Made by a program: the position numbers and the translations under genes
In this document: piece by piece, positions 17,781 through 28,851 of the stretch
Layout: every line of letters starts with the position of its first letter
How positions within the stretch are numbered: position 1 is the first letter of the stretch
The notes under the pieces: generated by a model
Databases searched by the model: none
What the model was told of the DNA's origin: nothing
The model's input: the letters and a program-made list of their open reading frames with translations, nothing else
Source of the DNA: Methanohalophilus portucalensis
Lineage (GTDB): Archaea > Halobacteriota > Methanosarcinia > Methanosarcinales > Methanosarcinaceae
Reading direction: 5' to 3'
NCBI RefSeq assembly: GCF_002761295.1
Contig: NZ_CP017881.1
Span: forward strand, 800,780-864,779
Length of the DNA stretch: 64,000 bases

Positions 17781-18836
17781 ATGTCTGATCGTATTTTAGT
17801 AGATGGTTCCACTGGAGAAGGAGGTGGACAGATAATAAGGACAACCGTAGCTCTTTCTGCGGTCACAGGGATACCTGTGAAAATTATCAATATCCGTACA
17901 CACAGGAAAGTCCCGGGTTTGCGAGCCCAGCATGTGGCCGCAATTATGGCTGTTGCACAGTTGTGTAACGCAGAAGTGAGGGGAATATCGGTAAGTTCAA
18001 AGGAAATTGAGTTTGTGCCGGGTCCAATAATATCCGATCATATAAAAATAGAAATTCCTACAGCAGGTTCAATCGGCCTTGTCCTGCAGGCCCTTCTGAT
18101 TCCGATGACTCTGGCAGACCAAGATATACAGGTCTCTATTCATGGAGGTGCTACCTATGGGAAATGGAGTCCTCCTCTTGCCTATATACAACATATTCTC
18201 TGTCCCTTTCTTTCAAGGATGGGTTTCAATGTGACTATCCGGATTCTCAGGGAGGGTTACTATCCTCGTGGAGGAGCTCAGGTCTTGGTCAAGGTAGCAC
18301 CACCAAAAGATGGTATTAAAGCTATTGATCTTTATGAAAGAGAAAAACTGCTGGAGATAAAAGGAGTTACCCATTCTTCATCGGACCTCGAAAGGGCAGA
18401 TGTATCGGCAAGGGAAGCCGATGTTATACAGGATTATCTTGCGCAGAGATATGATGTACCAATAAATATTGATACCCAATATTCTCCCTCTTATTCCACC
18501 GGGTCAGGAGTAACCCTCTGGGCTGTTTTTGAAAATTCTATTATCGGGACGGATGGTCTCGGGGAGCGTGGTGTCAGGGCTGAGGACGTAGGACTTGATG
18601 CTGCAGAAAATCTTTCAAGGTGCATTAAATCAGGTGCAACAGTTGATGAATTTATGTGCGATCAAGTGATCCCCTATATGGCACTTGCCAATGGTCAATC
18701 GCGCTTTAAGGCAACATCCGTAACCAGTCATGCTAGAACAAATATGGATATTGTGAAAAGATTCCTGAAGGTCAAATTTTCTGTTTTTAAAGAGCAAAAT
18801 TTATGGGCAGTGCTGGTGCAGCCATCAACTAGTTGA
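17781..18836 (+). CDS. rtcA: RNA 3'-terminal phosphate cyclase
   Basis: This 351-residue enzyme converts RNA 3'-phosphate to 2',3'-cyclic phosphate by way of RNA adenylylation. Family motifs are clear: GSTGEGGGQIIRT at the start, KVPGLRAQH near 47-55, GGATYGKWSPP near 125, YPRGGAQV near 160, YSTGSGVTLWA near 240, and the nucleotidyl-acceptor histidine in TSHARTNMDIV near 316. The length matches archaeal RtcA (330-350). It starts at ATG 17781 and is followed about 60 bases later by cysS on the same strand. Confidence 0.95.
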   Translation: MSDRILVDGSTGEGGGQIIRTTVALSAVTGIPVKIINIRTHRKVPGLRAQHVAAIMAVAQLCNAEVRGISVSSKEIEFVPGPIISDHIKIEIPTAGSIGLVLQALLIPMTLADQDIQVSIHGGATYGKWSPPLAYIQHILCPFLSRMGFNVTIRILREGYYPRGGAQVLVKVAPPKDGIKAIDLYEREKLLEIKGVTHSSSDLERADVSAREADVIQDYLAQRYDVPINIDTQYSPSYSTGSGVTLWAVFENSIIGTDGLGERGVRAEDVGLDAAENLSRCIKSGATVDEFMCDQVIPYMALANGQSRFKATSVTSHARTNMDIVKRFLKVKFSVFKEQNLWAVLVQPSTS

Positions 18837-18896
18837 AAGTAAAATGTATTGATTAAAATAGAAAGGCGTAAATTAGTGTAACAGGTGGTTGTTTGA

Positions 18897-20315
18897 ATGT
18901 TACGATTGTATAATACTTTAACAAGGAAAAGGCAAGTTTTGAAGCCTTTAAAAGAAGATGAAGTTACAATATATGCATGTGGTCCTACGGTATACAATAT
19001 TCCTCATATAGGCAATTACCGAACCTTTTTAATGACCGATAATCTGGTACGTATCCTGGAGTATTTGGGCCATTCTGTGAATCTTGTAATGAATATAACA
19101 GATATTGACGATAAGACTATCCGGGATTCAAAGAAAGCGGGCATGTCCCTGAAAGAATTTACAGAAAAATATACGGAAGAATTTTTCTGCGGACTTGATA
19201 TGCTAAACATAAAACGTGCCTCTGCTTATCCACGGGCCACTGAAAATGTGGATGGGATGATAGAGCTGGCACAAATACTAATGAAAAAAGGGCTTGCCTA
19301 TGAAAAAGAGGGCTCGGTGTATTACAGGATTTCGGCTTTTCCGGAGTATGGTAAGCTTTCAAAACTGGATTTCAATTCAATTAAGATGGGAGCATCGGTT
19401 GATGTCGATGAATACGACAAGGACAATCCCCGTGATTTTGTTTTGCTGAAAGCGTCCACACAGGAAGAGATTGAAAGGGGTATTTACTATGAAAGTCCCT
19501 GGGGTAAGATCAGGCCCGGATGGCATACGGAATGCTCGGTAATGTCAATGAATCATTTTGGACCTTCCCTTGATATTCATACAGGTGGAGTGGACCTGAT
19601 ATTTCCCCATCATGAAAATGAAATTGCCCAGTCCGAAGGGGCTACAGGTAAACCCTTTGTGAGGTACTGGATACACGGGGAACACCTGATAGTTGACGGC
19701 GAGAAAATGAGTAAGTCAAAGGGCAATGTTTTCACTCTCCCCGAACTGGTTGACAAATATGGGGGAGAAGTTGTGCGCTTCATGTTTATGTCCGTGCATT
19801 ACAGGAAGAAACTGGATTTTTCCGACTCCTTTGCCCGGAATGCACAAAATAGCTATTTCAAGCTCAGGGAAACACTGGAAAATCTGGAATTCGCTATAAA
19901 GAGTGCAGATGATAATGAATATCCTACTGATCAGGAAACGTTAGGCCTGCATGGCAATCTTGAAGATGACTTCAGGAACGCTCTGGAAGATGATATGAAC
20001 ATTCCGAAAGCCATTGCAGTTTATCATGAATTATCCCGTATTTCCAACCAGTACCTTGAAACCGGCAGGAACAAGAATGTACTTGAAAACCTTCTTTCTC
20101 TCTACAGGAAGTTTGCAGATACCCTTGGCCTTTTTGCACAAGAAGGAGAGGAAGTTCCAGAAGAGATCATGGAGCTTGTAAAGATACGTGAGCAGGCCCG
20201 AAACGACAGGGATTGGGAAACAGCAGATGCTTTAAGGGATAAAATTGCTCAAGCAGGATTTGTTGTGCAGGATACCTGTGAGGGGCCTAATGTAAAGAGA
20301 CAAAAGTGCTTATAA
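18897..20315 (+). CDS. cysS: Cysteinyl-tRNA synthetase
   Basis: This 472-residue class Ia synthetase charges tRNA-Cys. The HIGH-type motif PHIGN is at 36-40, the zinc site begins with Cys28 in [17 protein letters not shown] and FPHHENE are conserved, and KMSKSKGN is at about 270-277. The length is normal for CysS. Many methanogens use the SepRS/SepCysS route instead, so a CysS here fits Methanosarcinaceae, several of which have both. ATG 18897 lies just after GGTGGTTGTTTGA. Confidence 0.96.
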   Translation: MLRLYNTLTRKRQVLKPLKEDEVTIYACGPTVYNIPHIGNYRTFLMTDNLVRILEYLGHSVNLVMNITDIDDKTIRDSKKAGMSLKEFTEKYTEEFFCGLDMLNIKRASAYPRATENVDGMIELAQILMKKGLAYEKEGSVYYRISAFPEYGKLSKLDFNSIKMGASVDVDEYDKDNPRDFVLLKASTQEEIERGIYYESPWGKIRPGWHTECSVMSMNHFGPSLDIHTGGVDLIFPHHENEIAQSEGATGKPFVRYWIHGEHLIVDGEKMSKSKGNVFTLPELVDKYGGEVVRFMFMSVHYRKKLDFSDSFARNAQNSYFKLRETLENLEFAIKSADDNEYPTDQETLGLHGNLEDDFRNALEDDMNIPKAIAVYHELSRISNQYLETGRNKNVLENLLSLYRKFADTLGLFAQEGEEVPEEIMELVKIREQARNDRDWETADALRDKIAQAGFVVQDTCEGPNVKRQKCL

Positions 20316-20332
20316 AAAGATTATTTGCACTT
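20304..20332 (+). terminator. Hairpin at the end of cysS
   Basis: AAGTGC (20304-20309) and GCACTT (20327-20332) form a stem spanning the stop codon, with T-rich sequence downstream. Probable 3'-end signal of cysS. Confidence 0.4.
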
Positions 20333-21263
20333 CTGTCTTGAGTTGGGAAGGTGGATTAGTATATTACTAAAGTTTAACTTTGTAGAATTAGTGTTAATAC
20401 AAGACCATCAAATTAGCTTTTCGCTTTAAAAGTGTAACTCTTTTTTTTATTATCACTGAACGTTGCATGAGCGTAGCTCATGCATTACGTTTATATATTA
20501 GAAAATGTGCCAGTCCATGAAATTTTTGAGTTTTGCATTCTTTGGTTTTTCTAATATTTATACATGAATAAGAAACTTACAGTACTCATATTTTGCAGTC
20601 GCTTGTGGGTGTAATTACAAAATCGATAGGCAGAGAAAGTGCGAATGTCAAAATATTACACCCTTTAAGAGAGGGTGTAAGGTGCAAAATCGATATCAAT
20701 AGACTTAATTATTACACCCCATAAACAATGAGTATTTTGCGTGTAAGGATAATGCCAGGCAAACAGGGTTCATTCTTGCATAATTAAACCGAATGTGAAA
20801 AACCTCTCCTGCACCTGTTTGCCTGACTTGTCCGACTTTTTCTCTATTAATGACCTATAAAATGAGTAATATTAGAATCCCGTATATACCAAAAGTTTCT
20901 ACCAAAAAATCAGGAAAGTTAGGCAAGCACTCTATTAATTGCGTTTTTTGCATCCATGGCTGCTAGATTTGTCCGACTATGACAATTACGACAGTTTGTA
21001 TGGGTTCATAAATATGTCATTCCCCAACCAAACAGTCCAAAAAATAAATTTTTTCGTATCTTTCTGTCGTTGAGGTACAACATCGTGTGGCTGTGCCACA
21101 CTCAAACTGGCAAAACGAAGTGAAAAGCCGCAAGCGGAAAAGGAGAGTGGGCAAAATCTCAAACCGAAAAGGTAAAACGACTACTGTGATTGATATTATA
21201 CACTTTTTAGAACCGATTTTGTGAGGTATATTTGGTTGGAATTATGAGATGAAGGGAAAGTAG
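20316..21263. other. Gene-free region with inverted repeats
   Basis: No gene is seen here. The stretch holds several perfect hairpins: TGCATGAGC/GCTCATGCA (20464-20484), CAGGCAAACAGG (20756-20767) facing CCTGTTTGCCTG (20814-20825), and GTGTGGC/GCCACAC (21085-21101). It also holds a two-unit repeat described separately, and TTGTCCGACT occurs twice (about 20828 and 20969). The hairpins resemble ends of IS200/IS605-type elements or non-coding RNAs, but no transposase remains. Confidence 0.5.
20606..20720. repeat. Two-unit repeat: GGGTGTAA ... AAAATCGATA ... TTACACCC
   Basis: Two consecutive units share the same plan. Each opens with GGGTGTAA (about 20608 and 20673), carries CAAAATCGATA or ACAAAATCGATA about 10 bases later, and closes with TTACACCC (20656-20663 and about 20712). 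Each unit can fold as a long stem, and the closing arm of the first can also pair with the opening arm of the second across nine bases. No reading frame crosses them. The role is unknown. Confidence 0.5.
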
Positions 21264-21364
21264 AATGAAGATTTTCAGTAATTTGTTCGCACGCATACGT
21301 AAAAAAAATGTATATGCTCAAAAAATCAAACTAAAAATTCTTGCCAGAATATATCAGATTACAG

Positions 21365-21504
21365 AAAATGAAATATGGTGAAGAAACCAGGTCAACATTA
21401 TACAGAAATCAGGTCAAAGAGGCCAAGTTTAAATTATTAATTCATAATATAGATATGTCCATCTCTGCTTCAGCAATTATTCAAATGGGGATTTCTACAG
21501 AGCC
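21365..21504 (+). mobile_element. Remnant of an IS: transposase tail and terminal repeat
   Basis: The frame running KYGEETRSTLYRNQVKEAK then FKLLIHNID and ending GISTEP looks like the C-terminal tail of an IS transposase, which in such elements ends inside the terminal repeat. GGATTTCTACAGAGCC closes the element at 21489-21504 and matches the IS end at 110-125 of this window (13 of 16 or better). The 5' part of the element is missing. The frame formally continues to 21550 beyond the IS end. Confidence 0.5.
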
Positions 21505-21599
21505 AAATTTCGATAGTTATTCGATAGTTTTTTGTACATCACAAATATAGACTGTTAGTAGAAAAAGAGAGTACAGCATATCAATAAAAGGTGTCACCA

Positions 21600-22877
21600 T
21601 TGAAACGATTGTATAAGTGTATATTATTACTGTTTATAACTTTGATACTGGGAATTTCCACAGCCTCTGCTTTTGAAGTGTCCCCTGCAAATCCGACAGT
21701 TGGGGATGAGATTACTATTAGTGGGACCGGGGAGGAAGGTCCCGTCGATGTAAAAGTACAATTTACCAAAACCGTGAATGTCAATAATGGAGAATACAAA
21801 TACAATATAAACGGCGTTGATATTCCTGCAAAAGCAAAGTTTGAAGCAAAAGCTGAAGGTGTAAAGGAATTATATGTGCAAACATCCATAAAAAAATTGA
21901 GCGATAAAACTTCAGATGGAAGTGCTAAGGTATCTCAAAGTAATCCTTTACCTTTACCTCTTAATAATATAGATGTAAAAATATATGGAACTGCTGAAAA
22001 TGGAAAAACGACTGTGGATTTAACTATTACTGCATCACAGACAATAAACTTGGAAAATGATTATAAATATCCTACAAACAGCATTCCTCCCGGAGATTTC
22101 AAAATAACAGTTGGAGGAAATACTGAAAAAATTACACTGAACCCAGCAGGCTCCACAACCTCCAGCGGAAGTAGCGGAAGCAGCAGTAATACAGGAGGCG
22201 GAGGAGATACAACACCCGATGAGGCAAATGGAAATGTGGATTTTTCCGAATCCATTACAAAAAGGGTATTCAGTGAGATGCCAGTGAAATATCAGTTCTC
22301 TCATTCATCTATGCCGGTCAGGTCAATAAACATCACATCCCGAATAACTGCAATGGATATACCCGCCAATGTCGAAGTTCTGGATGATACTTCCGTAATG
22401 GTCAAGAATGAACCTACAGGAAAAATCTACAAACATCTCAATATCTGGGTAGGCAGTACCGGATTTGCAGTCCCGGAGAATATCAATTCTGCAATCATTC
22501 ATTTCAGGGTAGACAATGACTGGATATATAACAATGATATTGATCCTGACACAATTGTCCTGATGCATTATGAAGAAGAGGCTGATGAATGGACAAAATT
22601 GCCTACAGAGCAAGTTTCAAAGAATGAAGAGTACACAAATTACAGGGCTTCTACACCTCATTTTTCCCCATTTGCTATTTCAGGAGATGTCTATCAAAAA
22701 CAGACAGATAATACTACTGAAACACACAATAATTCAACAGTAGAAAACTCAGATTCAATAAATAGTACATCATCCGGTCAACCGGACAATGAGTCGGATT
22801 CAAAATACCTGTGGATTTTTGCTTTGATGTTTATTGGTTTATTGGGGGCGATAATCTTGAAAATGAAGAAATCCTGA
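21600..22877 (+). CDS. Surface protein with PGF-pre-PGF domain
   Basis: This 425-residue exported protein has a signal peptide (KRLYKCILLLFITL, ending STASA) and a beta-sandwich-like domain (about 28-170, opening with SPANPTVGDEITISG). A Ser/Gly-rich linker (about 183-205) follows. Next comes a PGF-pre-PGF domain (about 212-365: FSESITKRVFSEMPVKYQF, IYKHLNIWVGSTGFA, HFSPFAISG). An N-glycosylation-rich stalk and a C-terminal helix with a basic tail complete it. Unlike its neighbours, the tail has no PGF motif. TTG 21600 is six bases after AAAGGTG and is preferred over GTG 21591. Probably anchored in the membrane and projecting through the S-layer. Confidence 0.8.
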   Translation: MKRLYKCILLLFITLILGISTASAFEVSPANPTVGDEITISGTGEEGPVDVKVQFTKTVNVNNGEYKYNINGVDIPAKAKFEAKAEGVKELYVQTSIKKLSDKTSDGSAKVSQSNPLPLPLNNIDVKIYGTAENGKTTVDLTITASQTINLENDYKYPTNSIPPGDFKITVGGNTEKITLNPAGSTTSSGSSGSSSNTGGGGDTTPDEANGNVDFSESITKRVFSEMPVKYQFSHSSMPVRSINITSRITAMDIPANVEVLDDTSVMVKNEPTGKIYKHLNIWVGSTGFAVPENINSAIIHFRVDNDWIYNNDIDPDTIVLMHYEEEADEWTKLPTEQVSKNEEYTNYRASTPHFSPFAISGDVYQKQTDNTTETHNNSTVENSDSINSTSSGQPDNESDSKYLWIFALMFIGLLGAIILKMKKS

Positions 22878-22930
22878 ATATAAGGCAGAATATGGATTAA
22901 AGGTATCCCTGCCAAATTCCAATTAAAGAA

Positions 22931-22946
22931 TATTATATTTATATAA
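22931..22946 (+). promoter_or_regulatory. TATA-like promoter of the giant surface protein gene
   Basis: TATTATATTTATATAA at 22931-22946 would place the transcript start near 22960 and give a leader of about 110 bases. Within that leader CATATCAA and TTGATATATG form an imperfect inverted repeat. Long leaders are common for abundant Methanosarcinales transcripts. Confidence 0.4.
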
Positions 22947-23071
22947 TGGAGTCATGATAGGACATATCAATTGAAAATTTGTTGATATATGGCCAATTAA
23001 TTGATAAGATTTCAATCATACGCTATATTACCCTACTACAAAGACAAACATGAATGGAGGATCAATTACTG

Positions 23072-26000
23072 ATGAATAAAGTTAAGAACGGGCTAATGAT
23101 ATTGTTTTTACTAATAGCCTCAACTGCAATGCTGGGTACAGGTATTGCAGGCGCGGAATCGAATGACGAATATATTATGAATGTAACATTGGAAAATTTT
23201 TCTTTAAACTTTGCCGCTCATTCCCCTGAAACTGACGGCAACTGGATACAGTTTCATGGGGGAGGGGAATTTAAGTTACCCAGCCCCATGTCAGTTACAT
23301 ATAACGGAATCAATAATGATGAATTATCACTGGGGGGAAATAATGTATCTGTACAATTGAATATAGCAAATTACACCAATCACACCATAAGTTACCCTTA
23401 TGAAACCCATCCCATGTACGTAAATACCAGTGAGAAGAATAATGTGTCTTTCTCCTTTGATGGTTCGCCTTATTTTGGTGATCAGGAAGTATTGGTCCTT
23501 TTAATCGATGATCTGAATGTTAAAAACCCTTATGAGCTTATTAACAATTCAAGAAATGAAAACAAATCTCTTGATAATGGCGACCTTACCTTCGATTATG
23601 AAGAACCTGTTAATGCAGGAGAATATCTGCTTCTAATGCTAACTCCAGATGAAAGTGGATTTACAGTACTCTCTGCCACTGCATTCACGGTTCTGGACTA
23701 CGATTCAACTACTTCAGTATCTACAAGCACAGATAACGTGGCCGTTGATTTTAATCTCCTGAATGCACCTGCTTCCGAGTATACCTATGATGCAATCCTG
23801 GTCAAGGAAAGTGAATACAAAGCAGACGTATTTATGCAATACAACGGAACTTCAGACGGGCTCAATGCATCTTTAAACGGCAATCCTATTGTGGATGGAT
23901 TATCCCTTGTGGATGGATTATCCCTTGTGGGGCTGGACATTTCAAACCCAACAACTTCTGACCTGAAGAATATGAGTGGTATTGAAAATATCGCAGCTGT
24001 AGAAAATACATCGGAATCCAATGCCACTACCCTGAATCTACCGACTACCGGTTTATCTGCAGGCAACTACCTTCTGTTTACAACTGCCAGATCAGGAAGC
24101 GATCTGCTTGCATTTAACCAGTCCGAGATAGAGCTTGTTAATGATTTTAAAATGGATATCAAGCAGCAATCCAAAACAGTAGAACAGAATGAGAATGCAA
24201 GTTATCTGGTTAATCTGACAAATACAGGAAATGTAGAGGATACAATAAATCTCAGCAGCTCCACCCCTAATGGAGTAAATACGGACTTTAACAGGACATC
24301 AGTAAGTCTAAATGCCGGAGAATCGGCTCAGATAATGTTTAATGTAAGCAGTGTAGCCATAAATGACGATGGATATTCAATTAATGTCATTGCAGAAGGT
24401 TCTGAATACAAGAAGAGTATCAACACCAAAACCACAGTAATCGATGCTCTGGACATCCGTGCAGATTCTACCACAAAAGCTGTTCTTAATGATACTGATG
24501 TAGAATACGTAATAACCATTGAGAACACCGGTAATAAAGAACACACATTTGACTTGAGTTCAACTTCAGATGTTGGTTCATTACCAGAAGAGAATGTAAC
24601 AGTTGATGCAGGAAATTCAACTGATGTGACCTTCACTGCAAACAGCACGGATGTAGGCACCTACACTTCAACAATCACTGCAACAGATGATGCTGAACCA
24701 TCAATCACACAAACTCTGAGTCTTGTAACCAAGGTGGATCAGAAAGACATTTACTTTGTATCAGCATCTTCCAGTCCTCTGGAGCAGGTTGTTAATACAA
24801 CAAAAAATGCCACCTATGTGATAACCATTTCCAACGATGGTAACACAATTGATACCTATAACCTCAGTGTGGTGAATCCAAGGGCAGATTCTGCTATATT
24901 GAATGAGATATCTGAGATAACCCTTGGTGCAGGGGATAATGAAACAAGGATTCTGAATGTTTCATCCGAAAAGCCTGGTACATATGATGTCAAAGTGGTG
25001 GCAGTCTCGGATAATTCTTCCAAAATTGCCAGTGTTACGACCACGACCAAAGTGAAAGGTTACGGATTGACCCTTGCTGCTGATTCCTACAGTGCAACCA
25101 CAAAACCCGATGAAACTGTCAATTTCGAATTGACCATTAAGAACACGGGTAATGTAGAGGATAATTTCACATTATCCAGCACATCTAATGCAAACGTGGA
25201 AATGCCTACTGTGATTCCCGACATTGGGCTCCTCGGGCCAGGTGAAACAGCAAGTTTTGATGTTGCGATTTCCAATTCAACCACAACAGAAGCGACAATT
25301 GAAGCTATCTCTAAAGGCAATACAGATAAAAATACATCGGTAACCCTCAATCTTGCTGTGAAAGAAGAACCGGTTTATGGGGTTTCATTGGCAACGGAGC
25401 CTGTATCAAGAACAGTTGAAACACATTCAGAGGCAGTTTACAATCTGAAGATCAAGAATACAGGTAATGTGGAAGATACTTACTCCATTAATATATCAGA
25501 TACTGATTCCATCAATACATCAGATAATGTCAATGTATCACAGGATACTATTACAGTTGATGCAGGAAAGACCACTGATGTCCAAATGACTGTAAGTGAT
25601 CTCAACCATTCGGGGACATATAGTATACCGATTAATGTGAGTTCAGAAGAAACATCTATTTCGAAAGATGTGTTTGTGAAAATTGTTGATGCTGCCTCCA
25701 TCAAGGTTACTCCTGCCACTCAGACAGTAAATGGAACTGAATCTGCCGAATATGTGATCAAAGTTACCAATACAGGGACAGGGTCACACGCCTATGAACT
25801 GGATGTAGAAAACTCTACAGATACCAATGCTGTGCTTGATAACAACAAAACTTCCGTTCTAAAAGCCGGTGGATCCGAAGAAATAGGATTTACTCTTGAA
25901 AATACCGGAAATGAGAATAGGCTTATAGAAGCCATCCTTACTGCCAGTGTAAGTGACCAGCCTGAGAAGAATGTAAGCACCGGTGTAAGCGCTCTCTATG

Positions 26001-27976
26001 TTGAGGAAAATGTATATGGTGTGTCGATTGAAGCCGACGAACATCTTCAATCTATCAATAAGACCAGGAATGCGACCTATTTCCTCACTGTAACCAATAT
26101 GGGAAATACTAATGTAACGTATGAAATGGAAGTTACAGGGGATTCGGCAGCTAATGCAAGTCTATCCACAGATAACTTTGAATTAAATTCAAGTGGAGAG
26201 GCAGGCAGTAAGAAAGTTGTGAAATTAGAGCATAATCCCTCTGAGACGGGAGATAACCCTATTGAAATTCAGGTTGAATCAGCATCAGCAAATGCAAGCG
26301 ACATAGTAAAGGTAACCACCAGGGTTGTAGAAGTTCAAGAAGATGAGAATATCATCAACAGTGAAATTGATGATAGGTCCTCTGTAGTCAATTCAAGTGT
26401 TGAAAACTCACAAATCAGCAATTCTCTGATAAAGAATTCAACAGTTGATAATTCCCAGGTTACCAAATGTACCGTAATAAACAGTACTGTTATCGATTCA
26501 GACCTGGATGATTTGAAGATTACAGATGGATATGTAGACTCAAACCTGATCTACAACGGCACCATAACTGTCGACGAGACCGAATATGAAGTTGATGAGC
26601 CAGAGGGTATTACCTTTGATGACCTTGTAGAGGGTACGGACAATCTGGACAGCAGTATCTCAGGTGTTGAAGGCAATGATACATCAGTAAATGCCAGGAA
26701 CTCCGGGGTCAATCTGACAATCAGAAACAATAAGAGTATGGTAGGAGGATCCATCACAGTCCAGAAGACCAAGATTCCTTCAAAAGGAGTGAAAGGTGAA
26801 GTCGACTTTGAGTCGTTAGGATCTTACTTCAAATTCGATGAAAGTGACAACGTCAATGATTCCATGAAATACGTCTTTATTAACTTGAGTTATGACGAAA
26901 ACGAAATTGGGGATATCGATGAGCATGAACTCCAGGCCTATTGGTATGATGGAGATGAATGGGTAGTTTTAGAAGCCGGCAATCCTGCATTCTGCCAGGA
27001 TACAGGTGTGAATACTGGTAAGAACTACGTCTGGGCCAAGGTTAAGCACTTCTCCAACTACTCAATTGGAACACCTACAGAGGACACTTCAACAAAAGAA
27101 GATGATTCCTCCAGTGGAAGCAGTTCAGGAGGAAGTGGAGCTGCTATAAGTGCAGAACCCTATGAAAATGTTGAATCCAAAGGCGTGGCCAGCAAGTACA
27201 TCGGCAAGGACAGCAGGGCAGATTACAGTTTCGCTGAAGGCAGCGGACCGGTGGAAAATATCACCTTCACTCCGCTGATCAATGCAGGTTACACCAATGT
27301 AGTAGTCGAAGTACTGAAAGACACATCCACTCTGGTGGACAGCACACCTTCTGAACCTGTATACAAGCACGTAAATATCTGGACCGGCTCCAGGATCTAC
27401 GAAGATGTGATCGAGGATGCAACGGTTTCATTCAATGTCGATAAAACATGGCTGGATGAAAATGATGTGGACGCCTCAAACATCAGGTTGTTGAGATACA
27501 CCACAGAATGGACAGAACTGCCAACCACAATGACAGGAGAAGATGGAGACAAGGTGTGCTACACTGCAAATACTGAAGGATTCTCCAGTTTTGCAATCGT
27601 TGCAGATACCGATGCTGAACCTGTTACCGAACCAGCAGACACTGAAGCCGACTTCACGGCAACTCCTGTAGAAGGACAGAGTCCTCTGGAAGTCACCTTT
27701 ACAGCAGAGACAGATAATGTCGACTCCTGGCAATGGGATTTCGGTGACGGCAGCACATCAACAGAACAGAACCCAACCCACACCTATGAAAAACCCGGCA
27801 ACTACACTGTTGTACTGACAGTTGAAGGTGAAGGTGGAGTCGATGTTGTGGAGAAGACGGACCTGATCACAGTAGCTGCACAGGAAGAAGATAAAGGAAT
27901 ACCTGGATTTGAGGCAATCTTTGCCATTGCAGGATTGCTGGCAGTAGCAGGTCTTTTGAGAAGAAGGAAACAGTAA
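23072..27976 (+). CDS. Giant repeat-rich surface protein with PKD domain and PGF-CTERM tail
   Basis: This 1634-residue secreted protein has a signal peptide ending at AGA/ES and an N-terminal beta-rich domain (to about 350). Seven tandem modules of about 100 residues follow (about 360-1080), each with a Y.V.I.NTGN.EDT core like CARDB/NEW3 folds. Next is an Asn/Ser-rich strand-repeat stretch ([18 protein letters not shown] and on). A PGF-pre-PGF-like pair then covers about 1210-1515. A PKD domain ([20 protein letters not shown]) leads to the tail [24 protein letters not shown] region, a PGF-CTERM sorting signal normally cut by archaeosortase A. ATG 23072 follows GGAGGATC; ATG 23054 overlaps that site. 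It probably functions in the cell wall or in adhesion, and many N-glycosylation sites are present. Confidence 0.85.
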   Translation: MNKVKNGLMILFLLIASTAMLGTGIAGAESNDEYIMNVTLENFSLNFAAHSPETDGNWIQFHGGGEFKLPSPMSVTYNGINNDELSLGGNNVSVQLNIANYTNHTISYPYETHPMYVNTSEKNNVSFSFDGSPYFGDQEVLVLLIDDLNVKNPYELINNSRNENKSLDNGDLTFDYEEPVNAGEYLLLMLTPDESGFTVLSATAFTVLDYDSTTSVSTSTDNVAVDFNLLNAPASEYTYDAILVKESEYKADVFMQYNGTSDGLNASLNGNPIVDGLSLVDGLSLVGLDISNPTTSDLKNMSGIENIAAVENTSESNATTLNLPTTGLSAGNYLLFTTARSGSDLLAFNQSEIELVNDFKMDIKQQSKTVEQNENASYLVNLTNTGNVEDTINLSSSTPNGVNTDFNRTSVSLNAGESAQIMFNVSSVAINDDGYSINVIAEGSEYKKSINTKTTVIDALDIRADSTTKAVLNDTDVEYVITIENTGNKEHTFDLSSTSDVGSLPEENVTVDAGNSTDVTFTANSTDVGTYTSTITATDDAEPSITQTLSLVTKVDQKDIYFVSASSSPLEQVVNTTKNATYVITISNDGNTIDTYNLSVVNPRADSAILNEISEITLGAGDNETRILNVSSEKPGTYDVKVVAVSDNSSKIASVTTTTKVKGYGLTLAADSYSATTKPDETVNFELTIKNTGNVEDNFTLSSTSNANVEMPTVIPDIGLLGPGETASFDVAISNSTTTEATIEAISKGNTDKNTSVTLNLAVKEEPVYGVSLATEPVSRTVETHSEAVYNLKIKNTGNVEDTYSINISDTDSINTSDNVNVSQDTITVDAGKTTDVQMTVSDLNHSGTYSIPINVSSEETSISKDVFVKIVDAASIKVTPATQTVNGTESAEYVIKVTNTGTGSHAYELDVENSTDTNAVLDNNKTSVLKAGGSEEIGFTLENTGNENRLIEAILTASVSDQPEKNVSTGVSALYVEENVYGVSIEADEHLQSINKTRNATYFLTVTNMGNTNVTYEMEVTGDSAANASLSTDNFELNSSGEAGSKKVVKLEHNPSETGDNPIEIQVESASANASDIVKVTTRVVEVQEDENIINSEIDDRSSVVNSSVENSQISNSLIKNSTVDNSQVTKCTVINSTVIDSDLDDLKITDGYVDSNLIYNGTITVDETEYEVDEPEGITFDDLVEGTDNLDSSISGVEGNDTSVNARNSGVNLTIRNNKSMVGGSITVQKTKIPSKGVKGEVDFESLGSYFKFDESDNVNDSMKYVFINLSYDENEIGDIDEHELQAYWYDGDEWVVLEAGNPAFCQDTGVNTGKNYVWAKVKHFSNYSIGTPTEDTSTKEDDSSSGSSSGGSGAAISAEPYENVESKGVASKYIGKDSRADYSFAEGSGPVENITFTPLINAGYTNVVVEVLKDTSTLVDSTPSEPVYKHVNIWTGSRIYEDVIEDATVSFNVDKTWLDENDVDASNIRLLRYTTEWTELPTTMTGEDGDKVCYTANTEGFSSFAIVADTDAEPVTEPADTEADFTATPVEGQSPLEVTFTAETDNVDSWQWDFGDGSTSTEQNPTHTYEKPGNYTVVLTVEGEGGVDVVEKTDLITVAAQEEDKGIPGFEAIFAIAGLLAVAGLLRRRKQ
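23891..23926 (+). repeat. 18-base in-frame tandem duplication
   Basis: GTGGATGGATTATCCCTT occurs twice in direct succession, adding six codons (VDGLSL) to the surface protein without breaking the frame. It is a recent slippage duplication. Confidence 0.85.
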
Positions 27977-27984
27977 AGGAATTG

Positions 27985-28008
27985 ATATGCAGGTTTTTAC
28001 CTGCATAT
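27985..28008 (+). terminator. Strong hairpin after the giant surface protein gene
   Basis: ATATGCAGGT (27985-27994) and ACCTGCATAT (27999-28008) form a perfect 10-bp stem with a four-T loop, nine bases after the stop. Likely transcript end of the surface protein gene. Confidence 0.6.
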
Positions 28009-28081
28009 TCTTTCCGGAAAAAATCCAAAACCTTTTAGTAGTAACGTTCCAATTAAAGTATAGAAACATAAGAGGATAATA

Positions 28082-28339
28082 ATGCTTACAAGTGTAATTT
28101 CAACAACCAGTGCAATATCTTCCGCGGCCGGTGCCATCTCAATGACAACAGGCATTGGACTGCCGGAATACGGAGTATTGGCTGTAATCGGTCTTATTCT
28201 ATTATTATCGGCAAAAGAGATACTGTCTGCGTCCAGTAAGTGGAACAGGACACTCAATACATCCCTGAATATGGGAATTATGCCACTTCTTGTAGCTTTT
28301 GTCGCAATCGTGGTCTTTAAGGTCGCAGAGATTGTGTAA
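28082..28339 (+). CDS. Small two-helix membrane protein, copy 1
   Basis: This 85-residue protein of unknown function has a Ser/Thr/Ala-rich, glycine-containing N-terminus, a membrane helix (YGVLAVIGLILLLSAKEI), a polar loop (SASSKWNRTLNTSLNMG) and a second helix (IMPLLVAFVAIVVFKVAEIV). It starts at ATG 28082 behind GAGGATAATA. It differs from copy 2 (28474) by one residue, Arg instead of Lys in the loop. Placement right after a PGF-CTERM protein suggests a role at the cell surface. Confidence 0.8.
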   Translation: MLTSVISTTSAISSAAGAISMTTGIGLPEYGVLAVIGLILLLSAKEILSASSKWNRTLNTSLNMGIMPLLVAFVAIVVFKVAEIV

Positions 28340-28420
28340 TTCTTTTTCAATCTCTTTTATTATTATTTAAATTTTTGAAGTGATTTGCTTTTTTTGGTTG
28401 ATATCGTGCGGACATAAAAC

Positions 28421-28433
28421 TTTAATATGTATA
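28421..28433 (+). promoter_or_regulatory. TATA box of copy 2
   Basis: TTTAATATGTATA lies about 45 bases before the ATG at 28474, which has an AGGTGA ribosome site. Copy 2 therefore seems to have its own promoter. Confidence 0.4.
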
Positions 28434-28473
28434 CATCCATTAACATAGAAGTAGAGATATAATAGGTGAATAT

Positions 28474-28731
28474 ATGCTTACAAGTGTAATTTCAACAACC
28501 AGTGCAATATCTTCCGCGGCCGGTGCCATCTCAATGACAACAGGCATTGGACTGCCGGAATACGGAGTATTGGCTGTAATCGGTCTTATTCTATTATTGT
28601 CAGCCAAAGAGATACTGTCTGCGTCCAGTAAGTGGAACAAGACACTCAATACATCCCTGAATATGGGAATTATGCCTCTGCTAGTGGCCTTTGTTGCAAT
28701 AGTGGTCTTTAAGGTAGCAGAGATTGTATAA
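28474..28731 (+). CDS. Small two-helix membrane protein, copy 2
   Basis: This tandem copy of the 28082 gene has 85 residues and one amino-acid difference (Lys for Arg in SKWNKTLN). The first 150 or so bases are identical to copy 1, and the remainder differs at synonymous sites, which suggests gene conversion over the 5' half. The conserved protein with silent divergence shows selection for the exact sequence. The upstream region differs from that of copy 1, so the two may be regulated differently. Confidence 0.8.
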   Translation: MLTSVISTTSAISSAAGAISMTTGIGLPEYGVLAVIGLILLLSAKEILSASSKWNKTLNTSLNMGIMPLLVAFVAIVVFKVAEIV

Positions 28732-28752
28732 TCCTTTTCAATCTTTTTTTTA

Positions 28753-28769
28753 TTCCGGCAAATCCGGAA
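28753..28769 (+). terminator. Hairpin after copy 2
   Basis: TTCCGG and CCGGAA (28753-28758, 28764-28769) form a stem with a five-base loop, just after a run of nine T. Likely 3' end of the copy 2 transcript. Confidence 0.45.
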
Positions 28770-28851
28770 ATTTACTGAAATTAACTGTTTTACTATCTAT
28801 TGATTTTTCAGAGAAATAGCATTTTGCAAATGCATTCATTTATCGATTTAA

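Noticed and set aside
17546-17890. Leftward frame of 114 codons over the rtcA start
   Set aside because: It overlaps the conserved RtcA N-terminus and the candidate RNA, and has no recognisable features.
20606-20720. Repeats that could suggest a small CRISPR array
   Set aside because: There are only two units, the internal arms are inverted, the spacing is uneven and no cas genes are near.
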